The notes under the pieces are model-generated. The model did no database searches. It had not been told where the DNA came from and worked only from the letters and a program-made list of their open reading frames with translations. Made by a program: the position numbers and the translations under genes. DNA of 64,000 nucleotides from Cyclobacterium amurskyense (GTDB lineage: Bacteria > Bacteroidota > Bacteroidia > Cytophagales > Cyclobacteriaceae): contig NZ_CP012040.1 in NCBI RefSeq assembly GCF_001050135.1, positions 868,001 to 932,000 on the forward strand, read 5' to 3'. Positions within the stretch are counted from its first letter, which is position 1. Each line of letters begins with the position of its first letter. This document shows, piece by piece, positions 37,709 to 46,626 of the stretch.

Positions 37709-37745
37709 AAAAAGAGTGCAATAGATTGTCTATTGCACTCTTTTT
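37709..37745. terminator. Bidirectional terminator with a 16-bp perfect stem
   Basis: AAAAAGAGTGCAATAG (37709-37724) and CTATTGCACTCTTTTT (37730-37745) pair perfectly with the loop ATTGT. A and T runs flank both sides, so it can end both the plus-strand beta-helix gene and the minus-strand SGNH gene. The central AATAGATTGTCTATTGCA is identical to part of repeat copy 4 (about 60800-60817). Confidence 0.85.
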
Positions 37746-37795
37746 GATTAAACCTTACTCAGCACAATCAATTACAAATGGCGAAGCTATATTTA

Positions 37796-40300
37796 TTATT
37801 CCCCGATTATAATATAACTTCCATTTGCACCAGAAAACTTGACTCCCGTATTTGAAATGTCCTTAGTATCCACAGATAAATCCCCAGAACATATTACCAA
37901 TGGTCTGGTTTTAAAAGGTCGCGTAAATTCCAGTGTTTCTCCACCAACAGCCAATCCTGTAAGCCTTCGCTCTGAATTGAGATTTGAACGGGAATCATAG
38001 GTAAAAACACTTAAAACAGCTACATCCGCATCTTTTGCCTGTAACCGGACCTTATGCAGGCCAAAACCCAAATTCAATATGCCCTTGCGGTTTTCCAGGT
38101 AATTAACCTTTTTGTCGGTATCGATGAAACCTATATTACAAGATTGAGACTTCATAAGCTGGTCATCAACGAAGATGTCAAGCGTCCCTGCATCAGGATC
38201 ATCTACCCAAGCTACTGAAAGATCAGTACAAACAACTTCAATTTCAATGTATTCCCCAGGCTTAAGCGTGATTTTCTCTGTGCCGTATGGCGCTCCCCAT
38301 TCTGAATGAAACGGCTCTATCGTTTGGCCCGATAAGTTCCAGTTTGGATTTGATACAGGAAAAAAGCGTCTATTTGGGTTTACTTTGGAATCTACGTAAG
38401 TTAATTTGGCATTCTCTCCTGCTATTTCAAGAATATGCCTGTCCCCTAAACTGGTTCGCCCATGTCGGAACATTGAATTGCGTAGGTTGTATGATGGACT
38501 TGACCTTCTTGATTCAAACTTTACCCCATCAACATAAGGTACTGGAGGCTCACTGTCGGTTTTGCCCCAGCTATTGATTGCATTGTCTTCAAATATGAAT
38601 CTATTGGTCTTTATTCTTGAGCTAGTGGAATCAAACGTTACCATATTTCCTTCCCAACCGTAAGTATTCGTATGAAGCCTTTCAGGCAATTGAAGCTGAG
38701 CTTGTCCTGCGAAAATCGGATTCCAGCACTCAAAAGCTTTCTCCACTTGTTTGAACCAGAGATAATGAGCTGCTGCTTGTGGATGTCCATCCGATGGTAC
38801 GAGGGAATACTTGTTTCCCAAGCCTGTAAGATCATCAGCTATTTTTGGATAATCCATATATGGGATCTGGTATCTTAGAGATAGCGCCTGAAGGTCTACT
38901 GTATTTGGCGTATATTTACCCTGATTCTGATAAGGGCTAAACAAGAATTCCGTATTGGGATAATTTTGTTGAATCCATCGTATTGCCCCCTCAAAAACAG
39001 CTACTTCATCTGGTGTATCCGTTTTCTCATTGGCACCACTGCCAAATATCACAAGATCAGGTCTTGCACCTTCGCTGCGGTTAAAAAGATCGGGATATAA
39101 ATCTTCCCAGCTTTCCCCTTCCTTATGGCCATTTAAATTAGGATTGGGAGGTATTGACAATGAAAAATACTGCTGTAATCCTGAGTGTGATTCACCGATA
39201 CTTGATCCATCAGCAGCCATAAAATTAAGGCATATTTTATCGGCACTAAGGTTGAATTTTCTCATTAGCTCAAGCTTTAGCCTTCCAGCATAACTGTAAT
39301 AATGCCTCCACTCTCCATAATAGCCATCAAGATCCTCTCGACCAGCTTTTTCTGGATCAAAAAGACCTTCTGAAAGAGGCTGTTTGTAGGTAGCAGAGCT
39401 CGGGTCTTCGTCGTACATGTACATGGGTGGATTGGCACTTCCCCGGTCAATACTTGAGCCCATTACAATAACATGAATGGCTTCTCCTTTCCATAACTTT
39501 TGAATTGTTCTTGGAATGTGCCTGTAGTTTGGCGTCATCTCCCTTGAAGGATGGAGGCTATTTCTATAAGCCTCTTTAACGCTGAGCTTTGGAGCATAAA
39601 TCCAGACCGTATCGGACGAGCTTAAATTCTCAAATTCAACCTGAATTCCAAATGTATTGATGTCTTTTGACCCTGATATATTGCCAACGCTTGCTTTTCC
39701 AATGATCGTGGCATTCTCTACCGAGACCTTAATGGTTCCGGACTTCTCCATTGAGGCGCTATATTCTTTGGCCACAACCAGCTCACCCCTTGCATGTTTC
39801 GGGAAACTACGGCTGTCTCTCATTCCAAAGTCCTTAGGACTCCACTCACCATCTTCACTATCTGCTTTCATCACTTTAATCGCAGATTTAAGCTGATTTG
39901 CCTCTTTTTGATATCCATGGACGGATAAACTCAATTCATCCCCATAGGCCAGACCTGCCTCGGGAAGTGTGAAAAATTGCCATATCTTTTTACCAGGGCT
40001 TATCGCTACCAGATTATGGGTTGAAAAATCAGGTCTTATGGGTTTGGAGACATGTGATTCGCGCATAACTTCAATATCACCCCATGCCTCAGTGTTCCAG
40101 AAAGCTACATTATGAGATTGAAAATCTGAAGCCTTTCCTGTTCTGTGACTCATAAAAGAATGGAACTCAAAAGATGAATTCAAAAGTAGATTGGGTGCCT
40201 CTTCTGTACTTCCTGAAGACGAGGGTTTTCCATCTTTAATGGTCAGGGCGCTTAGACTAAGGCATAGCATCAGTATTGTAATCTTCAGTGTATTCTTCAT
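37796..40300 (-). CDS. Large secreted SGNH/GDSL-type hydrolase with N-terminal beta domain
   Basis: 834 residues with signal peptide (about 1-21). An N-terminal beta-rich region (about 35-245) looks like a carbohydrate-binding or CE-associated domain. The SGNH domain follows: block I VIVMGSSIDRGS (Ser about 282), block III FGSGANEK, block V VPSDGHPQAAAHYLW (Asp/His). A further C-terminal region (about 540-834) is of unknown fold. Such enzymes deacetylate plant or algal polysaccharides. Likely exported to the surface. Confidence 0.82.
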   Translation of the reverse strand: MKNTLKITILMLCLSLSALTIKDGKPSSSGSTEEAPNLLLNSSFEFHSFMSHRTGKASDFQSHNVAFWNTEAWGDIEVMRESHVSKPIRPDFSTHNLVAISPGKKIWQFFTLPEAGLAYGDELSLSVHGYQKEANQLKSAIKVMKADSEDGEWSPKDFGMRDSRSFPKHARGELVVAKEYSASMEKSGTIKVSVENATIIGKASVGNISGSKDINTFGIQVEFENLSSSDTVWIYAPKLSVKEAYRNSLHPSREMTPNYRHIPRTIQKLWKGEAIHVIVMGSSIDRGSANPPMYMYDEDPSSATYKQPLSEGLFDPEKAGREDLDGYYGEWRHYYSYAGRLKLELMRKFNLSADKICLNFMAADGSSIGESHSGLQQYFSLSIPPNPNLNGHKEGESWEDLYPDLFNRSEGARPDLVIFGSGANEKTDTPDEVAVFEGAIRWIQQNYPNTEFLFSPYQNQGKYTPNTVDLQALSLRYQIPYMDYPKIADDLTGLGNKYSLVPSDGHPQAAAHYLWFKQVEKAFECWNPIFAGQAQLQLPERLHTNTYGWEGNMVTFDSTSSRIKTNRFIFEDNAINSWGKTDSEPPVPYVDGVKFESRRSSPSYNLRNSMFRHGRTSLGDRHILEIAGENAKLTYVDSKVNPNRRFFPVSNPNWNLSGQTIEPFHSEWGAPYGTEKITLKPGEYIEIEVVCTDLSVAWVDDPDAGTLDIFVDDQLMKSQSCNIGFIDTDKKVNYLENRKGILNLGFGLHKVRLQAKDADVAVLSVFTYDSRSNLNSERRLTGLAVGGETLEFTRPFKTRPLVICSGDLSVDTKDISNTGVKFSGANGSYIIIGE

Positions 40301-40797
40301 TTGTAGCTTTTATAAGGTACTTTTTAAATCTCAGTTTAGGGCCCCTCTACTTCACCATTCTCGCCAGCAACAAATCACACAAAAGATTGCTGTCAAAGAA
40401 TTTTCTTCAATATATTATTGTATTAAAAACAATAAAAGCACAAATAAAAACCGATTTACAATAAATAAACCAAAATATACAAAAAAGACTATAGCAAAGA
40501 AACAGAAGCAGGTCTGGAAGATCAAAAAACACAAAGTACCTTCGGTAAAATCTAGGATTCTCATTCAAATTCTATTCTTTGCAACAAAAGCACCTTATCT
40601 TTATAGGGCAGCCAATTTATTATTAGTGTTTTGAAAAGGATAAATAATCAGAAACTTTCTGTGAATACCTCCTCAGATGATTCGTACCCAAAATCTATTG
40701 TATTTGGCTTTAAAATTTTATTTACAATTTGGAAGATTCGCTATGCCTACCACTAATGTTTACAGCCATGCACTTCTGCAAAATCAACATTTGTAAA
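40301..40797. promoter_or_regulatory. Divergent intergenic region
   Basis: About 500 bp between the SGNH start (minus) and the sialidase/YVTN gene (plus). It is very AT-rich and should hold both promoters. No clear TAnnTTTG box, dyad or gene was confirmed. Confidence 0.4.
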
Positions 40798-40827
40798 ATG
40801 AGGAAAAATACTATTCAGGAAATACCA

Positions 40828-42927
40828 ATGAGAATGACAATACTCATTGGTATTTCCCTTCTATTTATCAACATTTCAAAGGTGGCCCAGGCTCAGGCCC
40901 ATAAATCACCCGGGACCTTCACTGACATACTCTCTTCCTTAGAAAATCCCCGGAATAGTGAAGGTGATTTTATCACACTTAAAGATGGTAGAATCCTATT
41001 TGCCTATACCCGCTTTATGAATTCCACAAGTGACCATGCCCCTGCTCAGATTATGGGAAGGTACAGTGAAGATGGTGGCAAGACCTGGTCTGTTAAAGAC
41101 AAACTGATCGTTGAAAGAGAAGGCGATCAGAATGTGATGTCTGTCTCTTTTTTAAGATTGCAGAATGGCGATATTGCATTGTTTTATGCACGAAAAAACT
41201 CACTTGAGGATTGCATACCTATGGTGCGTATTTCAAAGGATGAAACACAGACCTGGAGTGAGCCAACACCAATCATCACGGATCAAAATGGTTATTTTGT
41301 ATTGAATAATGACAGGGTTATCCAACTAAAGAGTGGAAGGATCTTGGCTCCCGTTTCTCTGCACAAAACGCCAAATTCTGAATGGCGCAACAGAGGGGAA
41401 ATCAGGTGTTTTTATTCCGATGATATGGGTAACTCCTGGAAAATGGGACAGGTATTGCCGGTTCCCATAAATGCAATCAGCCAAGAACCCGGTGTTGTAG
41501 AAATGAATGACGGACGTATCATGATGAATATCCGAACAAATCAAGGCGCGCAATACAGTTCTTTTTCACTTGATGAAGGCATCACCTGGAGCCTTGCAAA
41601 CAAGACCATTATACCATCCCCTATCTCTCCCGCATCTCTGAAAAGATTAAACGGAACTGGAGACCTAATTCTGGCCTGGAACAACAATGGTAAATCAGGA
41701 CCGGGTTATTTCAAATCCAAAAGGACACCTCTCACGGTGGCTATTTCCAAGGACGAGGGTCAATCCTGGGTGAATATTCAGAACATTGAAGGAAGCAGTC
41801 ATGCTTCATATGCCTATACTGCGATTCACGAAGTGGATGATCATATTCTCTTCGCTTATTATGTGAAGCATGATGACAAACCGGGCTATGACCTTCGCAT
41901 CAGACGGATGTCTCTAAAAGAAATATACGATTTCGATAATCCATACCCTGTTTTGATCGTCGCCAATAAACATTCCAATACTTTGTCGTATCTGGACCCA
42001 GTCAAAATGGAAGTTTTGGAAACCATCAACATAGGCAATAATCCCCATGAAATTACGATATCACCGAATCAGCGATTTGCTTACCTCAGTAGCTATGAAG
42101 CCCCTGGGGATAAAATTTTTGTAGTCGATTTGATGAAAAGGCAACAGGTAGACACAATCCACACCGGAGAGTATACACGTATACATGGAGCTGCTTTCTC
42201 ACCTGAAGGGACACATGCCTACTTTACAGCTGGCCAAACTGGGCATGTGGTAGAAGTAGAAACTGCCACCAATACTGTATCCCGTGCCATTCCTACCGGA
42301 GGTGAGATTTCTCATATGGTATATCTTTCACCTGATGGAAAACACCTTTTGACGGCCAATATTTCTTCTGAAAATATCTCTGTTATAAACAGAGAATCTG
42401 GAGAATTAGAAACTTTAATTCCTGCTGGGAAAGGAGTGGAAGGAATGGCTTTCACCCCAGATGGTAAATATTTATGGGCTTTAAACCAAACAGGAGGAAG
42501 TATAACCGTCATAAATTGGCTTTCCAAAACAGTTGTAACCGAATTTGAATGCTCGGGAATGCCTGTTCGTATCAAGTTTTCTAAGGATGGTAGCCGGGCT
42601 TATGTAGCAGGCTGGGAAAAGAATGGAACATTGACGGTTATTGATGTAGCATCCAAGAAAGAAATTAAAAGAATACCAGTTGGCAGCTATGCCATAGGAG
42701 TTGAAATCTCCTCCGATGGCAAATATGCATTTGTAGGTTGTGAAGATGCTGGAAAAACAAGCATTGGCAAGGATGGTGAAGAAAATCTTGAAAAACTAAA
42801 AGCCAAGTCTGATGGTGTGCATGTGGTAGACCTCCACAAACTAGAGGTTGTAAAGGTTATTGAAACCGGTTTAGGACCAGACCCCATGCAATTATGGTGG
42901 CCTCCTAATAAACTGATTGAAGACTAA
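40828..42927 (+). CDS. Exported fusion of sialidase-like BNR propeller and YVTN-type propeller
   Basis: About 699 residues from ATG 40828 (MRMTILIGISLLFINISKVAQAQ signal); starts at 40729 and 40798 would add a long n-region. Residues up to about 365 are a sialidase/neuraminidase-type propeller with Asp boxes (SEDGGKTW, SKDETQTW, SDDMGNSW, SLDEGITW, SKDEGQSW). Residues from about 370 on are a YVTN/cytochrome-D1-like propeller (PVLIVANKHSNTLSYLDP, AFTPDGKYLWALNQTGGSITVINW). The first half may cleave or bind a sugar. The second half usually binds ligands or proteins. Confidence 0.85.
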   Translation: MRMTILIGISLLFINISKVAQAQAHKSPGTFTDILSSLENPRNSEGDFITLKDGRILFAYTRFMNSTSDHAPAQIMGRYSEDGGKTWSVKDKLIVEREGDQNVMSVSFLRLQNGDIALFYARKNSLEDCIPMVRISKDETQTWSEPTPIITDQNGYFVLNNDRVIQLKSGRILAPVSLHKTPNSEWRNRGEIRCFYSDDMGNSWKMGQVLPVPINAISQEPGVVEMNDGRIMMNIRTNQGAQYSSFSLDEGITWSLANKTIIPSPISPASLKRLNGTGDLILAWNNNGKSGPGYFKSKRTPLTVAISKDEGQSWVNIQNIEGSSHASYAYTAIHEVDDHILFAYYVKHDDKPGYDLRIRRMSLKEIYDFDNPYPVLIVANKHSNTLSYLDPVKMEVLETINIGNNPHEITISPNQRFAYLSSYEAPGDKIFVVDLMKRQQVDTIHTGEYTRIHGAAFSPEGTHAYFTAGQTGHVVEVETATNTVSRAIPTGGEISHMVYLSPDGKHLLTANISSENISVINRESGELETLIPAGKGVEGMAFTPDGKYLWALNQTGGSITVINWLSKTVVTEFECSGMPVRIKFSKDGSRAYVAGWEKNGTLTVIDVASKKEIKRIPVGSYAIGVEISSDGKYAFVGCEDAGKTSIGKDGEENLEKLKAKSDGVHVVDLHKLEVVKVIETGLGPDPMQLWWPPNKLIED

Positions 42928-42968
42928 ATACAAGGTGAGCGATTATAGCCCCATCTGGAATAAGGTAG

Positions 42969-43159
42969 TTAAACCCGAAATATGCAATAGACATTCTATT
43001 AAGTGCTGAAATCGCTTTAAAATCAGCCACTTCGTTGCTGTTTTCAATTTCACCATAGCGGTGCTATGCTAAAATCTCCAAACAGCCTGATTTTCTTGCG
43101 ATTGCAACACTTCCCGTAAACACGGGACAGGCTATCACGAATCCATAATCCGGGTTTAA
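42969..43159 (+). repeat. Palindromic repeat, long form, copy 2
   Basis: 191 bp. Starts TTAAACCCGAAATATGCAAT and ends ATAATCCGGGTTTAA, with the same ends as the short copies but an inserted middle. The middle contains CATAGC-GGT-GCTATG and CCCGT-AAAC-ACGGG hairpins. The orientation matches copies 1 and 3. It lies between the sialidase/YVTN fusion gene and the 154-residue gene. Confidence 0.92.
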
Positions 43160-43233
43160 CAAACTATTTTATTTAGGTTGGTATGAATAACTGACACCTT
43201 TGTTTGCATCAATACCTGTGGGAAGTTTAAAGA

Positions 43234-43698
43234 TCAAACAACCCTTCCTAGCTTCTTGGCTTCAGCATCTTTTCTTGCCCCGTAAAGTATCCCTAAAAGC
43301 ATTCCCAAAGTTGTCCCCATAGACAAACTCATACTTGACCCTAAAAGGGATTCAATAGAAGTTCCATAAAACATCCCTAATGCCGTTCCGAAAATCATAC
43401 CGTAAACCATCCCTATTTCTGTATAATGTTTTTCCGTAGTGAAATAAAACTCCTCTTTTAGAAAAACTTTAAATTCAGACAGTTTTTGTTTATAGTATTT
43501 TTTCAAGTTGTCCGTTGAAGCATCTAGCTGTAGTGAATCAAGTTCTTTCTGTATTATTGGTGATTGACTTTCAGTTAAACCCTTGCTTTTTAAACTATTC
43601 AGAATTTGAATAAAGCCCTTGTAAATCTTTATTTCCCCTTTGTTGTCTGTTGTTTTCAATAATTTATTAAAAACTTCAATTGCCTCTGTAATGCTCAT
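43234..43698 (-). CDS. Protein of unknown function with glycine-rich C-terminal membrane segments
   Basis: 154 residues. The N-terminal half is helical and charged; the last third is hydrophobic with glycine/methionine spacing (EIGMVYGMIFGTALGMFYG, then SLSMGTTLGMLLGILYG), like glycine-zipper membrane segments. No known family. It is the third gene of the ECF sigma operon (52 bp after the membrane protein gene). Confidence 0.65.
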   Translation of the reverse strand: MSITEAIEVFNKLLKTTDNKGEIKIYKGFIQILNSLKSKGLTESQSPIIQKELDSLQLDASTDNLKKYYKQKLSEFKVFLKEEFYFTTEKHYTEIGMVYGMIFGTALGMFYGTSIESLLGSSMSLSMGTTLGMLLGILYGARKDAEAKKLGRVV

Positions 43699-43750
43699 GT
43701 TCTTTGTATTTTTTGTATGTATCCAAAATATTGGGTTGAGATATCTTATT

Positions 43751-44410
43751 TTATTCAGCTCTTAATTCCTCCATGTCTGAGATCAACTCGTCAAGCTTTC
43801 TAATTACTCTTCCATAAATAATATTTAAATCCCAATAGTAAATCTTACCTCCCAAAAGTGCTAAAACAGCAAGAATTAATATCATGACTAAAAGTCCGAT
43901 CAATGGCATCCCAAAAACCACATTAAGGTCAGGGTATTTCACCATAAGCTCACTCATTACCGTTTCGTTTAGTTGTTGTCCATTTTTGCTCGAAAACCAA
44001 AACCCCATTATAGCAGATAGAAAAATTATGGGGTAATAAAACCTCGCCAATTTCATATTGACGGATATTTGATCATCCAACCAGCTTCTGAATGATCTAA
44101 GGTATTCATAGCTATTAACATTTTCATCAATGCTCTCCAAACCTTTTGAAAGTCTTTTATTCACTATAAACACCAAACTCGAAACCAGAAAAAGACCTAT
44201 TCCCATAATGGGAATCCCTAATAAAAAAGAAGCTCCCAAAACCATTGTGGATCCAATCGCAATGGCATTCAAATTAGTTTTAAACATCCTCTTATATTTA
44301 TCGATAAAATGAATCGATTTTTGGTTGTATAGGTTGGTTACTTTTGGACCTACCAATGCCTCATTTTTCATAAATCCTTCTTTCCAAATTGCTTCAATTG
44401 ACTTTTCCAT
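43751..44410 (-). CDS. Membrane protein encoded with an ECF sigma factor (possible anti-sigma)
   Basis: 219 residues, with four membrane segments (about 50-67, 68-84, 122-142, 165-188) and a helical C-terminus (KLDELISDMEELRAE). The cytoplasmic N-terminus (about 1-45) lacks the ZAS/FecR motifs of known anti-sigma factors. It overlaps the sigma gene by 17 bp, so tight coupling suggests it controls the sigma factor. Function inferred from context only. Confidence 0.65.
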   Translation of the reverse strand: MEKSIEAIWKEGFMKNEALVGPKVTNLYNQKSIHFIDKYKRMFKTNLNAIAIGSTMVLGASFLLGIPIMGIGLFLVSSLVFIVNKRLSKGLESIDENVNSYEYLRSFRSWLDDQISVNMKLARFYYPIIFLSAIMGFWFSSKNGQQLNETVMSELMVKYPDLNVVFGMPLIGLLVMILILAVLALLGGKIYYWDLNIIYGRVIRKLDELISDMEELRAE

Positions 44411-44885
44411 CTAATCGTTTTTTTAACCGTTCTTTAATTCTTTTAATGCGCACCCCGATGTTATTTGGGTTAGTACCAATAATGTCTGCTATTTCCTGAT
44501 AAGACTTTTCTTCCAGATAAAGTAAAATCACTCCCCTGTCAACTTCCGACAGTTGCCTAATGGCATCATACAAATGATTTAGTGCCTCATCTGAAAATGC
44601 ATGGCTATCTTCAACCACCTCTTCAGGCAAGGCATCAGAAGCGAAATACTGAGAACTGTTTTTCTTTTTCTTCAACAAGGTCAAGCAAACATTCAAAGAC
44701 AATCTGTAAACCCAAGTAGACCACTCAGACTGCCTGCGGAAATTGTCTCTGCTTTTCCAAATTTGTAAACATACTTCTTGATAGTAATCTTCAAAATCTT
44801 CTTGCGTATTGGTATATGCGCGGCATATCTTAATAATGATTGCTGCATAGGGTAAAATTGAAGATCTATAAAAGTCGCTGCTCAC
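44394..44885 (-). CDS. ECF sigma factor (sigma-70 family)
   Basis: 163 residues. Region 2 with FEDYYQEVCLQIWKSRDNFR and STWVYRLSLNVCLTLLKKKK; region 4 with LYLEEKSYQEIADIIGTNPNNIGVRIKRIKERLKKRL. No extended C-terminal domain. Directs RNA polymerase to a small regulon, probably including its own operon. Targets are unknown. It heads a three-gene operon with two membrane-type proteins. Confidence 0.92.
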   Translation of the reverse strand: MSSDFYRSSILPYAAIIIKICRAYTNTQEDFEDYYQEVCLQIWKSRDNFRRQSEWSTWVYRLSLNVCLTLLKKKKNSSQYFASDALPEEVVEDSHAFSDEALNHLYDAIRQLSEVDRGVILLYLEEKSYQEIADIIGTNPNNIGVRIKRIKERLKKRLDGKVN

Positions 44886-45121
44886 TGTTTTTTTCTTGGT
44901 TAGTGGCGAGAATTAAATATTATTACACCTAATTGAAAATATTTGTGAAAAAAAGTACTGCATAAATAAGTTGAGACCATCTCCTGAATAGAAAAATCAT
45001 TGCCCTTGAATAAGACCGAAATAGGTAGAAGTCTTTTTATTAGGCGATGAAATCACTCTTAAAAAAAGATCAGTACAGGGCCTTGAAAGAAAAAACATGC
45101 ACTATGAACACTGAGTTAAAA

Positions 45122-46234
45122 TTAGTCCAGGGCCATCGGCATTTCTTCAAGGTTGTATTTAATGTCTGTAATATTAAGTTTTAACCAGGTCCAATTTCCT
45201 CTCTCTAATTTCCACTCCGCCTTCGATTCAACTGGGATTTTTATCCCATTTCGTTCTTCGGTTTTGGTAGCGGTAACTGTCCATTCAGTAGGCAAAACAT
45301 CATCTGCATCCTTATACCGCATGGCCACAAATTTTTTAAAATCCCCATTTTCTTCAAAGTGAAATATGCCTGAACCTTCGGTCCCATTATATTCCATTGT
45401 GGCTTTCGCCGAATAGTCATCCATTGCCTCCCAACTTATATATGGGTTCAAGGCAAAAGATGGGAACCAAACCATTTCGGCCAAATACCGCTGTAAGGTG
45501 GCTTGATTTACCTTATCATTGTTTTTTGCATCTACAACAGAAAAGAAGGAAAGCAACTTAATCGTCATTTCTCCTTGACCATTTTCAAATTTATCTCTCC
45601 CAACCACAGCTAAAAATGGATTCATTTTTAGCTTGACTGACCAAATAAAAGCTGGAGGTGCAATGGTGAAATATTGTCGGGCTTTTGCCTTGTTCCATTC
45701 TTTTTGCTCAGGTTTCATCAACATTTGCAAGTCTTGTTCCAAATAAACATTGTAAACCAATGGTTTTGCAATTGCCCCACTATTAAGTAACCATTTTTGA
45801 ATTGTTGCAGGCAAGTCCACTATCATTTGCTCCGATAAAATGGTGTTTACTAAGGTATTTGAATCCTCAAACATTTTCGCTGTTTCATCACCCACCATTT
45901 TCTTAAAGCTTCCCGATGAATAAAGAAGAAAAATTAAAACCAGTACGACCAAATTTATAATTGTCCCGAACTTGGCATCACTCCAATAGTTTAGAATTAA
46001 TAACTGTGAAAGGATTACACCCACAATTCCAATTGCCCACCAATAATTGGACTGAATGGACAATAAAAATACAGTTACAGCAAATAATACAAAGGTCAAC
46101 AACCATAATAATCCAAACGCTTTGGAGATGGGTTGGGTAATGGCATTAAATTCGGAAAGGTCAAAGGCCTTTAAAAATCCAAACAGATGGATAACACCAT
46201 GTATCCCAATGACTATTATTAAAGCTATTCGCAT
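45122..46234 (-). CDS. Membrane protein with C-terminal beta domain (DUF6544/DUF6920-like)
   Basis: 370 residues. Four N-terminal membrane helices (about 3-20, 38-60, 63-84, 87-108), then a soluble domain from about 140 with VYLEQDLQMLMKPEQKEWNKAKARQYF and WFPSFALNPYISWEAMDDYSAKATM, a pattern common to Bacteroidota and other proteins of unknown function. The family name is from memory and uncertain. No enzyme motif. It stands alone. Confidence 0.65.
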   Translation of the reverse strand: MRIALIIVIGIHGVIHLFGFLKAFDLSEFNAITQPISKAFGLLWLLTFVLFAVTVFLLSIQSNYWWAIGIVGVILSQLLILNYWSDAKFGTIINLVVLVLIFLLYSSGSFKKMVGDETAKMFEDSNTLVNTILSEQMIVDLPATIQKWLLNSGAIAKPLVYNVYLEQDLQMLMKPEQKEWNKAKARQYFTIAPPAFIWSVKLKMNPFLAVVGRDKFENGQGEMTIKLLSFFSVVDAKNNDKVNQATLQRYLAEMVWFPSFALNPYISWEAMDDYSAKATMEYNGTEGSGIFHFEENGDFKKFVAMRYKDADDVLPTEWTVTATKTEERNGIKIPVESKAEWKLERGNWTWLKLNITDIKYNLEEMPMALD

Positions 46235-46626
46235 AATTTTTCTATTTTAATGTAGAATAATGCCTGACAACTTAATTTCTTTAACTGCTCTAAAATAGTG
46301 AAAAAATAAACGACTAGCACCTCAGGCGCTTCAAATCTTGAGAAGCTCCTTTCAGCACTTATTCTTTATTGAATTTAGCCTTAAAAATGTTAGGGCATTC
46401 CTTTTCAGCTTTTCATTATTGATAGTATTTCATTTACTTTCAGGCTACATAAGCCAAACAAATACCTCTTATTGATTCACGAATACACACGAAGATTATC
46501 GACTCAAGAGAATTTCAATGTTTTCATAGTTCATTAAAGCCATGCTATGTACCTTAGTTTTCTCTGTTAATGGTTATATTATAGATTAAAACCATCCTTC
46601 AATTCCAAAAACAAATACCAACACTG
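46235..46626. other. Intergenic region of about 390 bp upstream of the sulfatase
   Basis: AT-rich, divergent between the membrane protein and the sulfatase. It probably holds both promoters. No clear operator or repeat copy was seen. Confidence 0.4.

Noticed and set aside
40191..40634. Plus-strand Lys-rich frame upstream of the sialidase/YVTN gene
   Set aside because: AT-rich translation running in from inside the SGNH gene; no domain.
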